A DNA stretch of 64,000 nt from Microvirga ossetica. Lineage in GTDB: Bacteria > Pseudomonadota > Alphaproteobacteria > Rhizobiales > Beijerinckiaceae. The stretch lies in assembly GCF_002741015.1 (NCBI RefSeq), contig NZ_CP016616.1, positions 3,629,501-3,693,500 of the forward strand, written 5' to 3'. Of the stretch, positions 27,626 through 37,553 are shown piece after piece. The number at the start of each line of letters is the position of its first letter. Position 1 is the stretch's first letter. The notes under the pieces are model-generated. The model was not told the DNA's origin, searched no databases, and saw nothing but the letters and a program-made list of their open reading frames with translations. Both the position numbers and the translations under genes were made by a program.

Positions 27626-27808
27626 TTTCCCTCCCCCTTGTGGGGAGGGATCAAGGGTGGGGGTGTGAGCGATGCCTATCAAGGTGAGGCGCCTGCTCAC
27701 CTCTCCCCACCGGGAAGAAGTGAGATGCCGGCAGCCTCACAGCTGAACTGGAGAAGCGTAGCGCTCACACCCCCACCTCCAACTCCTCCCCACAAGGGGG
27801 AGGAGGGC
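27626..27808. repeat. Palindromic intergenic repeat, family B, copy 4 (enters olsB)
   Basis: TTTCCCTCCCCCTTGTGGGG with AGGGTGGGGGTG at the left; CACCCCCACC with CTCCTCCCCACAAGGGGGAG at the right. Its right half lies within the annotated olsB frame, where it is read as Ser-Pro-Leu-Trp-Gly-Gly-Val-Gly-Gly-Gly-Gly. Confidence 0.9.
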
Positions 27809-28752
27809 TTGGCTCGGCTCTCGCCATACGCCGCGTGACGGTTCGCCGCCAGCCCGAAATGGTCGATATAGCGCGGGTTGATTGCCGAGACCGGCAGCAC
27901 TACCAGCACGTCCGTGGTGCCGAACTGCCGGTCGATCACGGCGCCCGTTCCGAAGGTGGCGCCGAGGCGCAGGTAGCCCTTGATCATCGGCGGCAGGGCA
28001 TGGAGGGCCGCCTTGGGATCGACCGCGTCCTTAGGGAGAATATCCATCGCCGTGAAACGACCCGGCAGGGCACGCGCCTGCCACTCGGTGGGCGCGGCCG
28101 CGTAATGATGCAGGAAGCTCAGGGGCAGCGCCAGTTGCTGCGGCTGCGTGCCCTCCAGGCTGGCGCAGCCGATCATGACGTCGATGCGGTGGTGCAGCAC
28201 GTAAGTCCAGATCCCATGCCAGAGCAGCTCCACCGTACGCTTGTTCCGATAGGGCTTGAGCACGCAGGAACGGCCGAGTTCCAGGAAACGCAGATCGGGA
28301 TGAGCCCGGAGCAGGGGAGCGATGTCGTATTCGCCGCGCGTGTAGAAGCCGCCATGGCGGTTCGCCACGTCTTGGCGCAGAAGCCTGTAGGTGCCGACCA
28401 CCTTCGGCTTGGCATTGCGGAAAGGCTTCGGCTTGACGTCGTGATCGAGGACGAGAAGATGGTCGCAGATGGCGTCGTATGTGTCGACGTCGCGGCGCGA
28501 GATCAGGGCGGCGCCTTGGGGCGAGGCCGACATCTCGTCGTAGAACACCTTGAAGCGCAGGCGCTGCGCCCGGCGGATTTCCTTGGCGGTGGTCGCCAGA
28601 CGCACTTCGAGGGATCCGATCCGACCGAGCACGGGATCGAGGCTGCCGTAATCGCGGACGGGCCGGTCCGCACCGGGGATGAACTTGCCGAGAGCATGGA
28701 GGCGTGAGCCCGCTGGAGCGGTTATCGCCTCGTTCGACGGGAAACCGTTCAT
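27697..28752 (-). CDS. olsB: Ornithine-lipid-type acyltransferase (OlsB/GNAT family), with repeat-derived C-terminus
   Basis: OlsB makes 3-hydroxyacyl-ornithine, the first step to ornithine lipids. The core (about 40-310) has the family motifs RRAQRLRFKVFYDEM, VGTYRLL, LELGRSCVLKPYRNKR and MIGCASLEG. The 351-residue ORF is about 40-50 residues longer than usual: its last stretch, starting near KPSSPLWGGVGGGG, is the translation of a family B repeat. The ATG at 28752 has TGAGG upstream and is preferred to a TTG at 28779. Lysophospholipid or other N-acyl amino-acid acceptors are possible alternatives. Confidence 0.85.
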   Translation of the reverse strand: MNGFPSNEAITAPAGSRLHALGKFIPGADRPVRDYGSLDPVLGRIGSLEVRLATTAKEIRRAQRLRFKVFYDEMSASPQGAALISRRDVDTYDAICDHLLVLDHDVKPKPFRNAKPKVVGTYRLLRQDVANRHGGFYTRGEYDIAPLLRAHPDLRFLELGRSCVLKPYRNKRTVELLWHGIWTYVLHHRIDVMIGCASLEGTQPQQLALPLSFLHHYAAAPTEWQARALPGRFTAMDILPKDAVDPKAALHALPPMIKGYLRLGATFGTGAVIDRQFGTTDVLVVLPVSAINPRYIDHFGLAANRHAAYGESRAKPSSPLWGGVGGGGVSATLLQFSCEAAGISLLPGGER

Positions 28753-28929
28753 GGCAGCCTCATGGGGTCTCGTCTCCAATGCCGGGCGGGGCGTTTCGCC
28801 TCTCCACCTCAGTCATGACATAGGGCCCGTTTCAAACTGTTTTGTGACAGAAAACATAAATGTCCCGGGGGAAAATATCGAGGCCGTCCCATGCTGCCGC
28901 GAGAAGGCTTCGACGGTGCTGCTCCGCAC

Positions 28930-30468
28930 TTAAGCTGCGGCTGGGCGCCTGTCCGCATGGGCGCGATAGGACAGGGCCTCGGCGATGTGGATGCGCCGCA
29001 CATGCTCTTCGCCGTCGAGATCGGCGAGCGTGCGCCCGACCTTCAGCACGCGATGGAAACCGCGGGCGGAAAGGCGCATGGCGTTGGCGGCGTCGCGGAT
29101 AAGGGTCAGGCCCTCCGAATCGGGCTGCGCCACCTCCTCCAGGAGCGCCGGCGGGCAGGCGGCATTGGTGGCGATGCCGTCGAGCTTCAGGGCTGCGTAG
29201 CGTCTCGCCTGCCGCTCCCGGGCCCGGGCGACTCTCGCCGCGACCTCTTTCGATCCCTCGGCCGGCGCCGGCAGGATCAGGTCCGAGGCTGTGACGGCCG
29301 GCACGTCGATGGCGAGATCGATGCGGTCGAGAAGCGGCGCGGACAGGCGCGCCTTGTACTGCGCGATGCAGCGCTCGTTCGGCTGGCGACGGCAGACATA
29401 GCCGGGCTCGGTGGCCTGCCCGCAGCGGCAGGGATTCATGGCGGCGACGAGCTGGAAGCGGGCCGGATAGGTGACCCGTTGATTGGCGCGGGCGATCAGG
29501 ATCTCGCCGGCCTCCAGGGGCTGGCGGAGCGAATCGAGAACCTGGGGCTGGAATTCCGGCAGCTCGTCCAGGAACAGCACGCCGTGATGGGCGAGCGAAG
29601 CCTCGCCCGGCCGGGCATTGAGCCCGCCGCCCACGAGCGCCGCCATGGAAGCGGAATGATGCGGAGCCCGGAACGGGCGACGGTTGGAGAGGGCGCCGTC
29701 CGCAAGAAGCCCCGCCACCGATTGGACCATCGACACCTCCAGCAGTTCGCGGGGTGAGAGCGGCGGCAGGATCGAGGGCAGGCGCTGCGCCAGCATCGAC
29801 TTGCCGGCGCCGGGCGGGCCGTTCATGAGAAGGTTGTGGGCGCCGGCAGCGGCGATCTCGAGGGTGCGCTTGGCGCTTTCCTGGCCCTTGATGTCGCGCA
29901 GGTCGGGCAGGGTGGTGGAGGGCGGCACGATGGCGGGTTCCGGCCGCGCCAGCACCTGCGTGCCCTTGAAATGGTTGGCGAGCTGGATCAGCGAGCGCGG
30001 CGCCAGGATCTCGATGTCGCTGCTGGCCCAGGCAGCTTCCGAGCCGCAGGCTTCGGGGCAGATCAGGCCGTTCCCGCGCTCATAGGCCGCCATGGCGGCG
30101 GGAAGCACGCCGGCGACCGGGGTGATCGATCCGTCGAGCGCGAGCTCGCCCAGCACCGTGAAGCCGTGGAGCGCATCGGCGGGGATCGCCCCGATGGCCG
30201 CCATGACCCCGAGCGCGATGGGCAGATCGTAATGCGACCCCTCCTTCGGCAGGTCGGCCGGGGCGAGGTTGACCGTGATGCGCTTCGCCGGCAGGGCGAG
30301 GCCCGAGGCGATCAGGGCGGAGCGGACCCGCTCGCGGGATTCCGCCACGGCCTTGTCCGGCAGGCCGACGATCATGAAGACGACCGCGCCCGGCGAAATC
30401 TGCAACTGCACATCGACCGTCCGCGCCTCGATCCCCTCGAACGCAACAGTGGAAACGCGCGTGACCAT
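28930..30468 (-). CDS. YifB/ComM family Mg-chelatase-like AAA+ ATPase
   Basis: The 512-residue protein has an N-terminal Lon/S5-like domain, then an AAA+ core with Walker A GPPGAGKSMLA (about residue 216) and Walker B VLFLDELPEF, and the C-terminal Mg-chelatase-like domain with CRCGQ and YVCRRQPNERC. ComM, the best-studied member, is a hexameric branch-migration helicase that aids integration during natural transformation; this link is by family only. The gap on the other side, up to 30746, holds the promoter of the kinase operon. Transcripts of the two units diverge. Confidence 0.93.
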   Translation of the reverse strand: MVTRVSTVAFEGIEARTVDVQLQISPGAVVFMIVGLPDKAVAESRERVRSALIASGLALPAKRITVNLAPADLPKEGSHYDLPIALGVMAAIGAIPADALHGFTVLGELALDGSITPVAGVLPAAMAAYERGNGLICPEACGSEAAWASSDIEILAPRSLIQLANHFKGTQVLARPEPAIVPPSTTLPDLRDIKGQESAKRTLEIAAAGAHNLLMNGPPGAGKSMLAQRLPSILPPLSPRELLEVSMVQSVAGLLADGALSNRRPFRAPHHSASMAALVGGGLNARPGEASLAHHGVLFLDELPEFQPQVLDSLRQPLEAGEILIARANQRVTYPARFQLVAAMNPCRCGQATEPGYVCRRQPNERCIAQYKARLSAPLLDRIDLAIDVPAVTASDLILPAPAEGSKEVAARVARARERQARRYAALKLDGIATNAACPPALLEEVAQPDSEGLTLIRDAANAMRLSARGFHRVLKVGRTLADLDGEEHVRRIHIAEALSYRAHADRRPAAA

Positions 30469-30589
30469 CCGGCTGAGATCCCCCGCTCACTCTCCCCAAG
30501 AGATTTCGAGGAGATTTCGAGTTTAGCGTGGCCCTTTGCAATGCGATAGCATTACTTATTCTTTTGCGGGAGATCCCCGATCGCCGGTC

Positions 30590-30615
30590 GGAACCCCGTC
30601 ATCAATACCCGCGTT
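30590..30615 (+). promoter_or_regulatory. Candidate sigma-EcfG (general stress response) promoter
   Basis: GGAAC (30590-30594), 17 bases, then CGTT (30612-30615) matches the GGAAC-N16/17-CGTT consensus of alphaproteobacterial EcfG promoters. It lies about 130 bp upstream of the kinase gene in its direction, in an otherwise non-coding stretch. It is the only clear match I found between genes in the window. Confidence 0.5.
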
Positions 30616-30746
30616 GAGTCCCACTGCATCGGGGAAGCCGGACGATAACAACTCTCGCGAAGACCTGTTCTGGAAGGGGCTGTTCATGGCTTGGGGCAAT
30701 TCCATCGACCTGAGACGACCACGCGCGCAGCGCCGATAAGATCCTG

Positions 30747-31817
30747 ATGCTTTCAGAGATCGCGATGCTGTCGCATACACAGGTTCTGGACTTGGACCAG
30801 ACCGACTCGATTGCCTCCTTCGAGGCGAGTTTCCGCTCCCTGCGCATGCCCTTCCTCCTGCTTGCGCCCCGTGGGCAAGAGCATTTCATCGTCTTTGCGA
30901 ACGAGGCTTTCCTGCGCCTGTCGGGCTCCTCCAATAGCGAGGTTCTGGGTCGAAGCTGGCGCTCGATTGCCGGCGAGCATGCGGATCGCGAGGTCTTGGA
31001 CGCAATGGACGCGTCCCTGAACGCCGGCGAAGGGCACGACGCCGAGATCCTCTGCCATCGCAGGAACGGCTCCTCCTTCTGGGGCGCGCTCACGGTCAGC
31101 CCCGTTCTCGATGACGCGGGGCGCAACCGCCTGTTCACCGTGATGCTGAGCGACGTCAGCGTCAGGAAGCAGGCTCAGCGCCTTTTGGAGGACCAGCTCG
31201 AGCGGAAAACGGTGCTCCTCCGCGAGGTCGAGCACCGGGTCAAGAACAGCCTCCAGATGACAGCCTCCCTCGTGCTCCTGAAGGCGCGCCGCCTCCCGAG
31301 CCCCGAGGCGCGCAAGGTGCTGCAGGAGGTCGCCGAGCGCGTCGGCGCTCTCGCTGCGGCCCATCGGCTTCTCGATGCCTCCGACGACGCCGGATGGTTC
31401 AGCATCCGGGATTTTACGGTCGAACTTGCGGAAGAACTCATCCTGGCGCTGCCGGCGGGCCAGGTCGAGCTCTCGTTGGACATTCAGCCCCTCGCTGTTC
31501 CTGCGTCCAAGGCGGCGGCCCTGGCGCTTGTCCTCAACGAGGCGATCGGCAATGCCGTCAAGCATGCCTTCCCGGACGAGCGGCGGGGACGATTGACGAT
31601 CGCCATCGGGCGGATCGACAACGGCCTCGCAATTGCGGTCGAGGACGATGGCGTCGGCCTCGACCATGCTCCCCCGCCGGAGGGAAGCTTCGGGAAAACC
31701 CTGATGACAATGTTGGTCCATCAGTTGGAGGGGCGGTTGACTTGGCGCGATATGGAGCCAGGTACACGCGCGGAGATCCTGTTGCCCATCGATGCGGAGG
31801 AGACACGGTTTGAGTAG
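30747..31817 (+). CDS. PAS sensor histidine kinase, HisKA_2/HWE type
   Basis: The 356-residue protein has no membrane segment, so it is cytoplasmic. A PAS domain spans about 30-140 (FIVFANEAFLRLSG, REVLDAMDASL, RRNGSSFWGALTVSPV). A linker leads to the HisKA_2-type box LLREVEHRVKNSLQ with His163, then the ATPase domain with LVLNEAIGNAVKHAF and VEDDGVGLD. The PAS shows no LOV cysteine motif, so a light role is unlikely. It is followed by an overlapping receiver gene and preceded by an EcfG-like promoter, which points to stress signalling. An internal ATG at 30765 is a second possible start. Confidence 0.9.
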   Translation: MLSEIAMLSHTQVLDLDQTDSIASFEASFRSLRMPFLLLAPRGQEHFIVFANEAFLRLSGSSNSEVLGRSWRSIAGEHADREVLDAMDASLNAGEGHDAEILCHRRNGSSFWGALTVSPVLDDAGRNRLFTVMLSDVSVRKQAQRLLEDQLERKTVLLREVEHRVKNSLQMTASLVLLKARRLPSPEARKVLQEVAERVGALAAAHRLLDASDDAGWFSIRDFTVELAEELILALPAGQVELSLDIQPLAVPASKAAALALVLNEAIGNAVKHAFPDERRGRLTIAIGRIDNGLAIAVEDDGVGLDHAPPPEGSFGKTLMTMLVHQLEGRLTWRDMEPGTRAEILLPIDAEETRFE

Positions 31818-32262
31818 CGAGAAGCGTTTGCGCGTCCTCCTCGTAGAGGATGAAATCCTGATCGCGCTCGAGCTTGAAAGCCTGCTGCAGGATCTCGGTC
31901 ATGACGTCGTCGGCATCGCCTCCTCCTCGAAGGACGCACTTGCCCTCGGCCAGGAGGCAAAACCTGATCTCGCCTTCGTCGACATCCATCTCGCCGATGG
32001 GCCGACCGGCGTGGACGTGGCGCGTCAGCTGACGGCGCAGCATCAGGTCACTGTGCTGTTCATGACGGCCAATGCCAAGCGCATCCCGGAGGATTTCGGA
32101 GGAGCCTGGGGCGTGATCGCCAAGCCCTATACCGAACGCGGCGTCCGAGAGGCGCTTGCCTATGTGACGGCTGGTCAGCCGCGCGAACCGCAGAACGAGC
32201 GAACGGTGACCTTCCTCCCTTTCGGCGCGACGCACAGGGAGCGTAGTCCCAAGGTCTCCTGA
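31810..32262 (+). CDS. Single-domain response regulator (receiver)
   Basis: The 150-residue protein is a CheY-like receiver with acidic residues Glu13 and Asp14, phosphoacceptor Asp58 (FVDIHLADG), Thr in LFMTAN and Lys in IAKPYTE. A short basic tail follows with no DNA-binding output domain, so it works through protein contacts. The TTG at 31810 has a strong GGAGGAG at 7-bp spacing; an ATG at 31792 is possible. It overlaps the kinase gene by 8 bp and is its likely partner. Confidence 0.92.
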   Translation: MSSEKRLRVLLVEDEILIALELESLLQDLGHDVVGIASSSKDALALGQEAKPDLAFVDIHLADGPTGVDVARQLTAQHQVTVLFMTANAKRIPEDFGGAWGVIAKPYTERGVREALAYVTAGQPREPQNERTVTFLPFGATHRERSPKVS

Positions 32263-32272
32263 TCGGTTCCGG

Positions 32273-34993
32273 CTATCTCTGCGCCTTGAGGCGGTAGAGC
32301 GCATCGAGCGCTTCGCGCGGCGTCATCTGGTCCGGATCGAGCGCATCGAGCGCCTCCCGCAAGACATCCGGCTTCGAAGCAGGTGCGGGATCCTGGCGCT
32401 TGCTGACGGAGAATAGCGGCAGATCGTCGACGAGCGCGCGCTTCGGAGCCTCGCGATCCGACTTCTCCAGCTCGCTCAGAATCGTCTTCGCCCGCTCCAC
32501 GACCGGCACCGGAAGACCGGCAAGCCGCGCCACCTGAAGGCCGTAGGAGCGGTCCGCGGCGCCGGGCACGACCTCGTGCAGGAAGACGACCTCGCCGTTC
32601 CATTCGGTCACTTTCAGGGTCGCGTTCGAGATCCGCGCCATTCGTTCGGCGAGCGCCGTCAGCTCGTGGAAGTGGGTGGCGAAGAGGGCGCGGCAGCGGT
32701 TCGCCTCGTGCAGATGCTCGATGGCGGCCCAGGCGATGGAGAGGCCGTCGAAGGTAGCCGTACCGCGGCCGATCTCGTCGAGGATCACGAGCGAGCGGGC
32801 GGTGGCCTGATTGAGGATGGCGGCGGTCTCGACCATCTCGACCATGAAGGTCGAGCGGCCCCGTGCCAAATCGTCGGCGGCGCCCACGCGGGAGAAGAGC
32901 CGGTCGACGATGCCGAGATGGGCCTCTTTCGCCGGAACGTAGGAGCCCATCTGCGCCAGCACGACGATGAGCGCGTTCTGGCGCAGATAGGTCGATTTAC
33001 CGCCCATGTTCGGGCCGGTGATCAGGAGGATGTGCCCGGAATCCTTGCCGGAGAGATCCGAGTCGTTGGCGATGAAGGGCACGCCCTCGCGCTTGAGTGC
33101 GGCCTCGACCACCGGATGGCGGCCGCCCTTGACGGTGAAGGCGAGGCCCGTGTCGACGACCGGCCGCGTCCAGTCGAGACGCATGGCGAGATCGGCAAGC
33201 GATGCGGACACGTCGATCACGGCGATGGCCTCAGCCGCAGCGGCGACGTCGGCAGCGAGATCGAGAAGGGCCTGCACCATCTCGTCGAAGAGGGCGAGTT
33301 CGATCTTCAGCGCCCGGTCGGCGGCGGAGGCGATCTTCGATTCGAGCTCGCCGAGTTCCATGGTCGAGAAGCGCATGGCGCCCGCCATGGTCTGGCGATG
33401 GACGAAGGTGTCCTTCCAAGGTTCCTTCAGCAGATCCTCGCCCACATTCTGCGGCACCTCGACGAAATAGCCGATCATGTGGTTGTGCTTGACGCGCAAG
33501 GTGCGGCAGCCGGTCTCCGTCGCGTAGCGGCTCTGCAGCGCCGCGATGAAGCGGCGCGAATCCTGCTGCAGCTCGCGCAGCTCGTCGAGGTTGGGATCGA
33601 AGCCTGCTCGCATGAAGCCGCCATCGCGCTTCAAGAGAGGCAGCTCGTCGGCAAGGGCGGACGCGAGCCTGTCGGCAACATCCGTGCGCAGGCCCTGCAG
33701 GCATTGCGCGGCCTCGCGCAGTTCCCGCGGCAGATCGGGGGCGATGGCGAGTTCGAGCCCGAGCTCGCGCGCGGCGAACAGGCCGTCGCGCACGCAGGCG
33801 AGATCCCGCGGGCCGCCGCGTCCGAGGCTGAGGCGGGAGAGGGCGCGCGCCAGATCGGGCGAGCGCTTGAGGATGCGCCGCAGCCGGTCGCGCAGGTCGT
33901 TGTTCTCGACGAGCGCCGCGACGGAATCCTGCCGGTCGCGGATGCGGTCCGGATGGGTGAGGGGGCCGGCGAGCCGCTCGGCGAGGAGCCGCGCGCCGCC
34001 CGGCGTCACCGTGCAATCGATGGTGGCGAGCAGGCTGCCTGCCCGCTCCCCGGCCAGGGTCCGGGTGAGTTCCAGGTTGGCGCGGGTCGCCGCATCGATG
34101 GCAAGCGCCGCGCCGGAGGTGTCGCGGGAGGGCGGGTTGAGCGTCGGACGGCTGTCGATCTGCGTCTTCTCGATGTAGAAGAGCGCGCTGCCGGCCGCTG
34201 TGATCTCGGCCGGGCTGAAGGCGCCGAAGGCGTCGAGGGTCGCGACCCCGAAATAACCTTTTAGCCGCCGCTCGGCGGAAGCCGGATCGAGGCCTTCGCG
34301 GGGGAGCGGCGTGATCGAGGCCTTCGTCTCCTGCCAGAAGCTTCTCAGGTCCGGATCGTCGTGGATCACGTCCGGCACCAGGATCTCGCGCGGCTCGAAG
34401 CGGGCGATCTCGGCGGAAAGGCCGGTTCCGTCCGTCTCGCTCAGGGCAAAATGACCTGTGGATATGTCGACGGCCGCGAGCCCGTAGCAGAATTGCGTAT
34501 CGGAGACGCGGCGGCGGGCGATGGCGAGCAGGTAATTGGCCCGGCCCGGCTCCAGCAGGCGCTCCTCGGTGATCGTGCCCGGGGTGACGAGGCGCACCAC
34601 GTCGCGGCGCACGACGGATTTGGGGCCTCGTTTCTTCGCTTCCGCGGGATCCTCGGTCTGCTCGCACACGGCGACCCGATGGCCGAGGCCGATCAGGCGC
34701 TGCAGGTAGTCGTCGGCCCGTTCCACAGGCACGCCGCACATGGGAATGTCCTGCCCCTGGTGCTTCCCCCGCTTGGTGAGCACGATTCCGAGCGCCCGGC
34801 TCGCGATTTCCGCGTCCTCGAAGAACAATTCGTAGAAGTCACCCATCCGGTAGAACAGCAGGCTGTCCGGATTGGCGGCCTTGATCTCCACGTATTGCGC
34901 CATCATCGGCGTCACGCGGGCCTCCTGCACGGGGGCAGGGGCGGCATTCGACGGGGCTGTCTCGGGGGGCTTGTAGGCGGCTTGGAACGACAT
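32273..34993 (-). CDS. mutS: DNA mismatch repair protein MutS
   Basis: MutS recognises mismatches and small loops. The 906-residue product has the mismatch-contact Phe-x-Glu (F53, E55 in GDFYELF), the connector and clamp domains, Walker [14 protein letters not shown] (about 660), and Walker [16 protein letters not shown] (about 740). The C-terminal tetramerisation region ([21 protein letters not shown]) is complete. Its end converges on the response-regulator gene with 10 bp between them. No mutL is near. Confidence 0.98.
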   Translation of the reverse strand: MSFQAAYKPPETAPSNAAPAPVQEARVTPMMAQYVEIKAANPDSLLFYRMGDFYELFFEDAEIASRALGIVLTKRGKHQGQDIPMCGVPVERADDYLQRLIGLGHRVAVCEQTEDPAEAKKRGPKSVVRRDVVRLVTPGTITEERLLEPGRANYLLAIARRRVSDTQFCYGLAAVDISTGHFALSETDGTGLSAEIARFEPREILVPDVIHDDPDLRSFWQETKASITPLPREGLDPASAERRLKGYFGVATLDAFGAFSPAEITAAGSALFYIEKTQIDSRPTLNPPSRDTSGAALAIDAATRANLELTRTLAGERAGSLLATIDCTVTPGGARLLAERLAGPLTHPDRIRDRQDSVAALVENNDLRDRLRRILKRSPDLARALSRLSLGRGGPRDLACVRDGLFAARELGLELAIAPDLPRELREAAQCLQGLRTDVADRLASALADELPLLKRDGGFMRAGFDPNLDELRELQQDSRRFIAALQSRYATETGCRTLRVKHNHMIGYFVEVPQNVGEDLLKEPWKDTFVHRQTMAGAMRFSTMELGELESKIASAADRALKIELALFDEMVQALLDLAADVAAAAEAIAVIDVSASLADLAMRLDWTRPVVDTGLAFTVKGGRHPVVEAALKREGVPFIANDSDLSGKDSGHILLITGPNMGGKSTYLRQNALIVVLAQMGSYVPAKEAHLGIVDRLFSRVGAADDLARGRSTFMVEMVETAAILNQATARSLVILDEIGRGTATFDGLSIAWAAIEHLHEANRCRALFATHFHELTALAERMARISNATLKVTEWNGEVVFLHEVVPGAADRSYGLQVARLAGLPVPVVERAKTILSELEKSDREAPKRALVDDLPLFSVSKRQDPAPASKPDVLREALDALDPDQMTPREALDALYRLKAQR

Positions 34994-35144
34994 CTGCCCT
35001 GTGTAGCAAAGCCGGAGAGCCCTTTCATCCTTGTCATAAGGTCCGAAGGGCGGATGTGGACAAGTCTTGAGGAGCGCGCCACCTATGCCTTAAGGTCGCA
35101 TCCCCCTCTGGAAACGCCCCGCACCAAAAAAGAAACCATATCCC

Positions 35145-37436
35145 ATGACAGACGATCAGCGCCCGACCCGCCGCAAACGCCCGACCTTCACCGACCAGGA
35201 GGCGCTGCAGTTCCACGCCCATGGCCGCCCCGGCAAGCTCGAAGTCGTGCCGACCAAGCCCATGGCGACCCAGCGCGATCTGTCGCTGGCCTATTCGCCG
35301 GGCGTCGCGGTGCCGGTGCTGGCGATCGCCGAGAACCCGTCCTTGGCCTTCGACTACACCACCCGGTCCAACATGGTCGCGGTGATCTCGAACGGCACCG
35401 CGATCCTCGGTCTCGGCAATCTCGGCGCGCTCGCCTCGAAGCCGGTGATGGAGGGGAAAGCGGTTCTCTTCAAGCGCTTTGCCGATGTGGATTCCATCGA
35501 TCTTGAGGTCGACACGGAGGATGCGGACGCCTTCATCAACTGCGTGCGCTATCTCGGGCCCTCCTTCGGCGGCATCAACCTCGAGGACATCAAGGCGCCG
35601 GAATGCTTCATCATCGAGGAGCGCCTGCGGGAGCTCATGGACATTCCCGTCTTCCATGACGACCAGCACGGAACGGCGATCATCGCGGCGGCCGGCCTCA
35701 TCAACGCCCTGCACCTGACCGGCCGCGACATGGCGAAGACCAAGCTCGTGGTGAACGGCGCGGGTGCTGCCGGCATCGCTTGCACCGAGCTTCTCAAGGC
35801 CATGGGCTTTGCCCCGAACAACGTCATTCTCTGCGACACCAAGGGCGCGATCTACCAGGGTCGCACCGAAGGCATGAACCAGTGGAAATCCGCCCATGCG
35901 GCCAATACCAGCGCCCGCACCCTGGCGGATGCCCTCAACGGCGCGGATGCGGTGTTCGGCCTCTCGGCGAAGGGCGCATTCACGGACGAGATGATACGCT
36001 CGATGGCGCCGAACCCGATCATCTTCGCCATGGCCAATCCCGATCCCGAAATCACGCCGGAAGAGGTGGCCCGCATCCGTGACGACGTGATCATCGCCAC
36101 CGGACGCTCCGACTACCCGAATCAGGTCAACAACGTTCTGGGCTTTCCCTACATCTTCCGCGGCGCGCTCGACGTTCAGGCGACCACGATCAACATGGAG
36201 ATGAAGATCGCGGCAGCCCAGGCGCTGGCGGAGCTCGCCCGCGAGGACGTGCCCGACGAGGTCGCCGCGGCCTATCAGGGCACGCGTCCGCGCTTCGGGC
36301 GCGAATACATCATCCCCGTGCCCTTCGATCCGCGCCTGATCCACACGATCCCGATGGCGGTGGCGAAGGCCGCCATGGATACGGTCGTCGCGCGCCGGCC
36401 CATCGTCGACATGCGCGCCTACAAGGCGCAGCTCTCCGCCCGGCGCGATCCGGTCGCCGGCACGCTCAACCGCATCTTCGAGCGCGTGCGCAAGTTCCCG
36501 AAGCGCGTGGTCTTCGCCGAGGGCGAGGAAGAGCAGGTGATCCGCGCCGCCCTGTCCTTCGTCAACCAGGGTCTGGGCAAGGCCATCCTCGTCGGACGCG
36601 AGGACCGCATTCACGAGACGGCGAACCAGGCCGGCATCGAGCTCGAAGGCCGCGAAGGCATCGAGATCCACAATGCGCGCCTGTCCCACCGCAACGCGAC
36701 CTATGCGCAGTTCCTCTACGAGCGGCTGCAGCGCAGCGGCTATCTGTTCCGCGACTGCCAGCGCATGATCAACCAGGACCGCAACCATTTCGGCGCCTCC
36801 ATGGTGGCGCTCGGCGATGCGGATGCCATGGTGACCGGCGCGACGCGAAACTATTCCACGGCCCTCGCCGATGTCCGGCATGTGATCGATGCCAAGCCCG
36901 GCCATCGTGTCATCGGCGTCTCCCTGTGCCTTGCCCGCGGCCGCACGGTCCTGGTGGCGGATACGGCGATCCACGAGATGCCGAGCGCGCAGGAACTCGC
37001 GGAGATCGCGATCGAATCCGCCGGCGTCGCGCGCCGCCTCGGCTACGAGCCGCGCGTGGCGCTCTTGTCATTCTCCACCTTCGGCCATCCGAAGGCGGAG
37101 CGCGCGGAGAAGATCCAGCAGGCGGTCGAGATCCTCGACGACCTGCGCGTCGATTTCGAATATGACGGCGAGATGTCGGCCGACGTGGCGCTCAACCGGG
37201 ACGTGATGGCGCAATATCCGTTCTGCCGCCTCAAAGAACCGGCGAACGTGCTCGTCATGCCGGCTTTCCACTCAGCGTCGATCTCCACCAAGATGCTGCA
37301 GGAGCTCGGCGGCGCGATGGTGCTCGGCCCGCTCGTGGTCGGCCTCGACAAGCCGGTCCAGATCGTCTCCCTCGGCGCCACCGACAACGACATCGTCAAC
37401 ATGGCGGCGCTCGCCGCCTACAATATCGGCGGGTGA
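35145..37436 (+). CDS. maeB: NADP-dependent malic enzyme with phosphotransacetylase-like domain
   Basis: MaeB decarboxylates malate to pyruvate, giving NADPH. The 763-residue protein is the long bacterial form: a malic enzyme part (about 1-430, with SLAYSPGVAVPVL, VFHDDQHGTAI and VVNGAGAAGIAC) joined to a phosphate-acetyltransferase-like part (about 440-763) that usually acts as a regulatory, acetyl-CoA-sensing module. Together with glcB and bdhA in this window it belongs to C2/C4 metabolism. A hairpin follows the stop. Confidence 0.96.
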   Translation: MTDDQRPTRRKRPTFTDQEALQFHAHGRPGKLEVVPTKPMATQRDLSLAYSPGVAVPVLAIAENPSLAFDYTTRSNMVAVISNGTAILGLGNLGALASKPVMEGKAVLFKRFADVDSIDLEVDTEDADAFINCVRYLGPSFGGINLEDIKAPECFIIEERLRELMDIPVFHDDQHGTAIIAAAGLINALHLTGRDMAKTKLVVNGAGAAGIACTELLKAMGFAPNNVILCDTKGAIYQGRTEGMNQWKSAHAANTSARTLADALNGADAVFGLSAKGAFTDEMIRSMAPNPIIFAMANPDPEITPEEVARIRDDVIIATGRSDYPNQVNNVLGFPYIFRGALDVQATTINMEMKIAAAQALAELAREDVPDEVAAAYQGTRPRFGREYIIPVPFDPRLIHTIPMAVAKAAMDTVVARRPIVDMRAYKAQLSARRDPVAGTLNRIFERVRKFPKRVVFAEGEEEQVIRAALSFVNQGLGKAILVGREDRIHETANQAGIELEGREGIEIHNARLSHRNATYAQFLYERLQRSGYLFRDCQRMINQDRNHFGASMVALGDADAMVTGATRNYSTALADVRHVIDAKPGHRVIGVSLCLARGRTVLVADTAIHEMPSAQELAEIAIESAGVARRLGYEPRVALLSFSTFGHPKAERAEKIQQAVEILDDLRVDFEYDGEMSADVALNRDVMAQYPFCRLKEPANVLVMPAFHSASISTKMLQELGGAMVLGPLVVGLDKPVQIVSLGATDNDIVNMAALAAYNIGG

Positions 37437-37445
37437 TCGGAGAGA

Positions 37446-37472
37446 GTCGTCGGAGTGTCCAACTCCGACGAC
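37446..37472. other. Inverted repeat after maeB
   Basis: GTCGTCGGAGT and ACTCCGACGAC form a perfect 11-bp stem with a GTCCA loop, 10 bp after the maeB stop. No T-run follows, so it is more likely an mRNA 3'-end hairpin than a Rho-independent terminator. Confidence 0.6.
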
Positions 37473-37553
37473 AGCCTGTCCATTCCGAGAGGTGTGGAAG
37501 AGCCCTCATCCGGATAAATCCTTGCGCCGGATAAAGAAGAAAGTGCGTCGATT

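Noticed and set aside
32576..34264. 562-codon open frame antisense to mutS
   Set aside because: It is a shadow frame produced by high GC content; mutS on the other strand has complete Walker and mismatch-binding motifs.
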